Of a DNA stretch of 6,863 bases, positions 5,614-6,863 are shown in pieces. This stretch comes from Acidobacteriota bacterium. GTDB lineage: Bacteria > Acidobacteriota > Terriglobia > Terriglobales > Acidobacteriaceae. A model generated the notes under the pieces. It had not been told where the DNA came from. It did not search any database and saw only the letters and a list, made by a program, of their open reading frames with translations. Position 1 is the first letter of the stretch; the number at the start of each line of letters is the position of its first letter. The stretch covers positions 1-6,863 of the forward strand of contig JAEKKE010000028.1 of the NCBI GenBank assembly GCA_019510535.1. Reading direction: 5' to 3'. Position numbers and translations under genes: made by a program.

Positions 5614-6863
5614 ATGAGCCTTACCCGTCGTGTCTTTATCCAACGGATGGCGCAGCTCGGAGGCTACTCCGCTGCTTATTCCACAATGCATCTTCTCAGC
5701 CTGATGCCTGCCTCCGGCGCGTCTCCTCTGCCGGAGCTACCTGCGGACTTCGGCAAAGGGAAGAAGGTCGTCGTTCTCGGAGCGGGGATCTCCGGCCTGG
5801 TAACAGCCTATGAGCTGCGCAAGGCAGGCTTTACGGTCACGGTGCTGGAGGCTCGTCATCGGCCCGGTGGCCGCTCATGGTCGGTGCGTAACGGCACGAC
5901 CGTCGAGTTCCTGGACGGCACGAAGCAGGAGTGTACCTGGGAAGAAGGCCACTATCTCAACGCCGGCCCGGCACGCATTCCCTCGCATCACACGCACATT
6001 CTCGACTACTGCCAGGAGCTAAATGTTCCGCTGGAGATAGAGATCAACTTCTCCCGGTCCGCGCTGATGCAGTCGGACTCGCTGAATGGCGGAAAGGCCG
6101 TGGAAGAGCGGCAGGTGGTGCATGACACCCGCGGTTACATCGCGGAGTTGCTTTCGAAGGCCATTAACAAACATGCGCTGGACCAGGAGCTGACAAAGGA
6201 CGATGCCGAGCGCATGTACTATTTCCTGCGCGGCTTCGGCGACCTTAACCAGCAAAGCAAGTACTCCGGCACCACCCGGGCAGGCTTTGTTACACCGCGC
6301 GGCGCCGGACCTGCCGTTGCGAAGCTGCATGATCCTCTCAAACTCAGCGAGTTGCTTGCCGCCGACCTCTCCAAGGGCGTTTTGTACGAAGAGCAGATCG
6401 ACTGGCAGGCGACCATGTTCCAGCCGGTCGGCGGAATGGACCGCATCGGCTATGGCTTTGCGAAAGCACTCGGAGACATCATCGTCTACGAGGCGCCGGT
6501 CACCGAGATCACAACCGGTCCCAACTCCGTTACCGTGGCATACACAAAGAACGGCGCGGCACAGACCATTACGGCTGATTGGTGTGTCTGCACGATGCCA
6601 ATCCCGGTACTGGCGAAGACGAAGAACAACTTCACTGCTGCGACACAGAAGGCCTTCACCGGCATCCCCATGACAACCAACTACAAGATCGCCTGGGAGT
6701 CTCCGCGCTTCTGGGAGAAGGAAAACCGCATCTACGGGGGCATCAGCTTCCCCCGCCAGACCGTCGACCTGGTGTGGTATCCCTCCGACAAGCTCTTCTC
6801 GAAGACCGGCATCATCATCGGCGGCTTCAACGCCGAACGCGACGATGTCACGCGCCAGTTCAC
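5614..6863 (+). CDS. Tat-exported FAD-dependent amine/L-amino-acid oxidase (3' end outside window)
   Basis: The frame from ATG 5614 is open to the right edge and gives 416 residues. The N-terminus MSLTRRVFIQRM has a twin-arginine motif, followed by a weakly hydrophobic stretch to about residue 37, so export of the folded flavoprotein by Tat is likely. The FAD-binding Rossmann motif is VVVLGAGISGL (52-62), with the ribose-binding glutamate at E79 in VLEAR and the GGR motif at 85-87. The segment HYLNAGPARIPSHH (113-126) resembles the GPMRLP region of L-amino-acid oxidases, whose arginine holds the substrate carboxylate; the counterpart here is R121. An amino-acid substrate is therefore favoured over a simple amine, giving a keto acid, ammonia and hydrogen peroxide. 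PVGGMDRIGYGFA (271-283) is a typical family motif. The C-terminal FAD-binding part is missing. Only a weak ribosome binding site (AAGAAAGAG) precedes the start. A neighbour-based role cannot be inferred. Confidence 0.88.
   Translation, partial: MSLTRRVFIQRMAQLGGYSAAYSTMHLLSLMPASGASPLPELPADFGKGKKVVVLGAGISGLVTAYELRKAGFTVTVLEARHRPGGRSWSVRNGTTVEFLDGTKQECTWEEGHYLNAGPARIPSHHTHILDYCQELNVPLEIEINFSRSALMQSDSLNGGKAVEERQVVHDTRGYIAELLSKAINKHALDQELTKDDAERMYYFLRGFGDLNQQSKYSGTTRAGFVTPRGAGPAVAKLHDPLKLSELLAADLSKGVLYEEQIDWQATMFQPVGGMDRIGYGFAKALGDIIVYEAPVTEITTGPNSVTVAYTKNGAAQTITADWCVCTMPIPVLAKTKNNFTAATQKAFTGIPMTTNYKIAWESPRFWEKENRIYGGISFPRQTVDLVWYPSDKLFSKTGIIIGGFNAERDDVTRQF

Overview
The window looks like an ordinary chromosomal stretch from a GC-rich bacterium of the phylum Acidobacteriota, most likely an Acidobacteriaceae relative of Granulicella, Terriglobus or Edaphobacter. 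This placement comes from remembered resemblance, not a search. The clues are the style of the YjbR-like and secreted proteins, the TyrZ-type tyrosyl-tRNA synthetase, and an intergenic palindromic element of a kind I associate with these genomes. No phage, plasmid, CRISPR, insertion sequence, tRNA or rRNA is visible.

Layout, left to right. (1) 1-191, minus strand: the 5' part of a MmcQ/YjbR-family gene that runs off the left edge. (2) 240-1475, plus: tyrS, divergent from the first gene across a 48-base gap and followed by a GC-rich hairpin. (3) 1638-2468, plus: a secreted protein of unknown function with its own -10 box and a full-consensus ribosome binding site. (4) 2469-2646: a 178-base gap rich in inverted repeats. 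It includes a long stem with a competing partner and a perfect 11-bp hairpin ending 15 bases before the next start. (5) 2647-5313, plus: rnr, a complete RNase R. Its longest reading frame opens at 2533, but the true start is probably 2647. (6) 5314-5613: a 300-base gap with a 115-bp imperfect palindrome, a terminator that reads on the minus strand, and a recognisable promoter. (7) 5614 to the right edge, plus: a Tat-exported FAD enzyme resembling L-amino-acid oxidases, cut by the window end.

The genes do not form an obvious pathway or a single operon. tyrS (tRNA charging) and rnr (degradation of structured RNA) are housekeeping genes of the translation and RNA economy. The two exported proteins act beyond the cytoplasmic membrane. 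Gaps of 138 to 300 bases between the plus-strand genes, together with the promoter and hairpin signals, suggest mostly separate transcription units.

I found no clearly new biological system. The parts most worth a second look are the structured region in front of rnr, the palindromic element behind it, and the little-known secreted protein.
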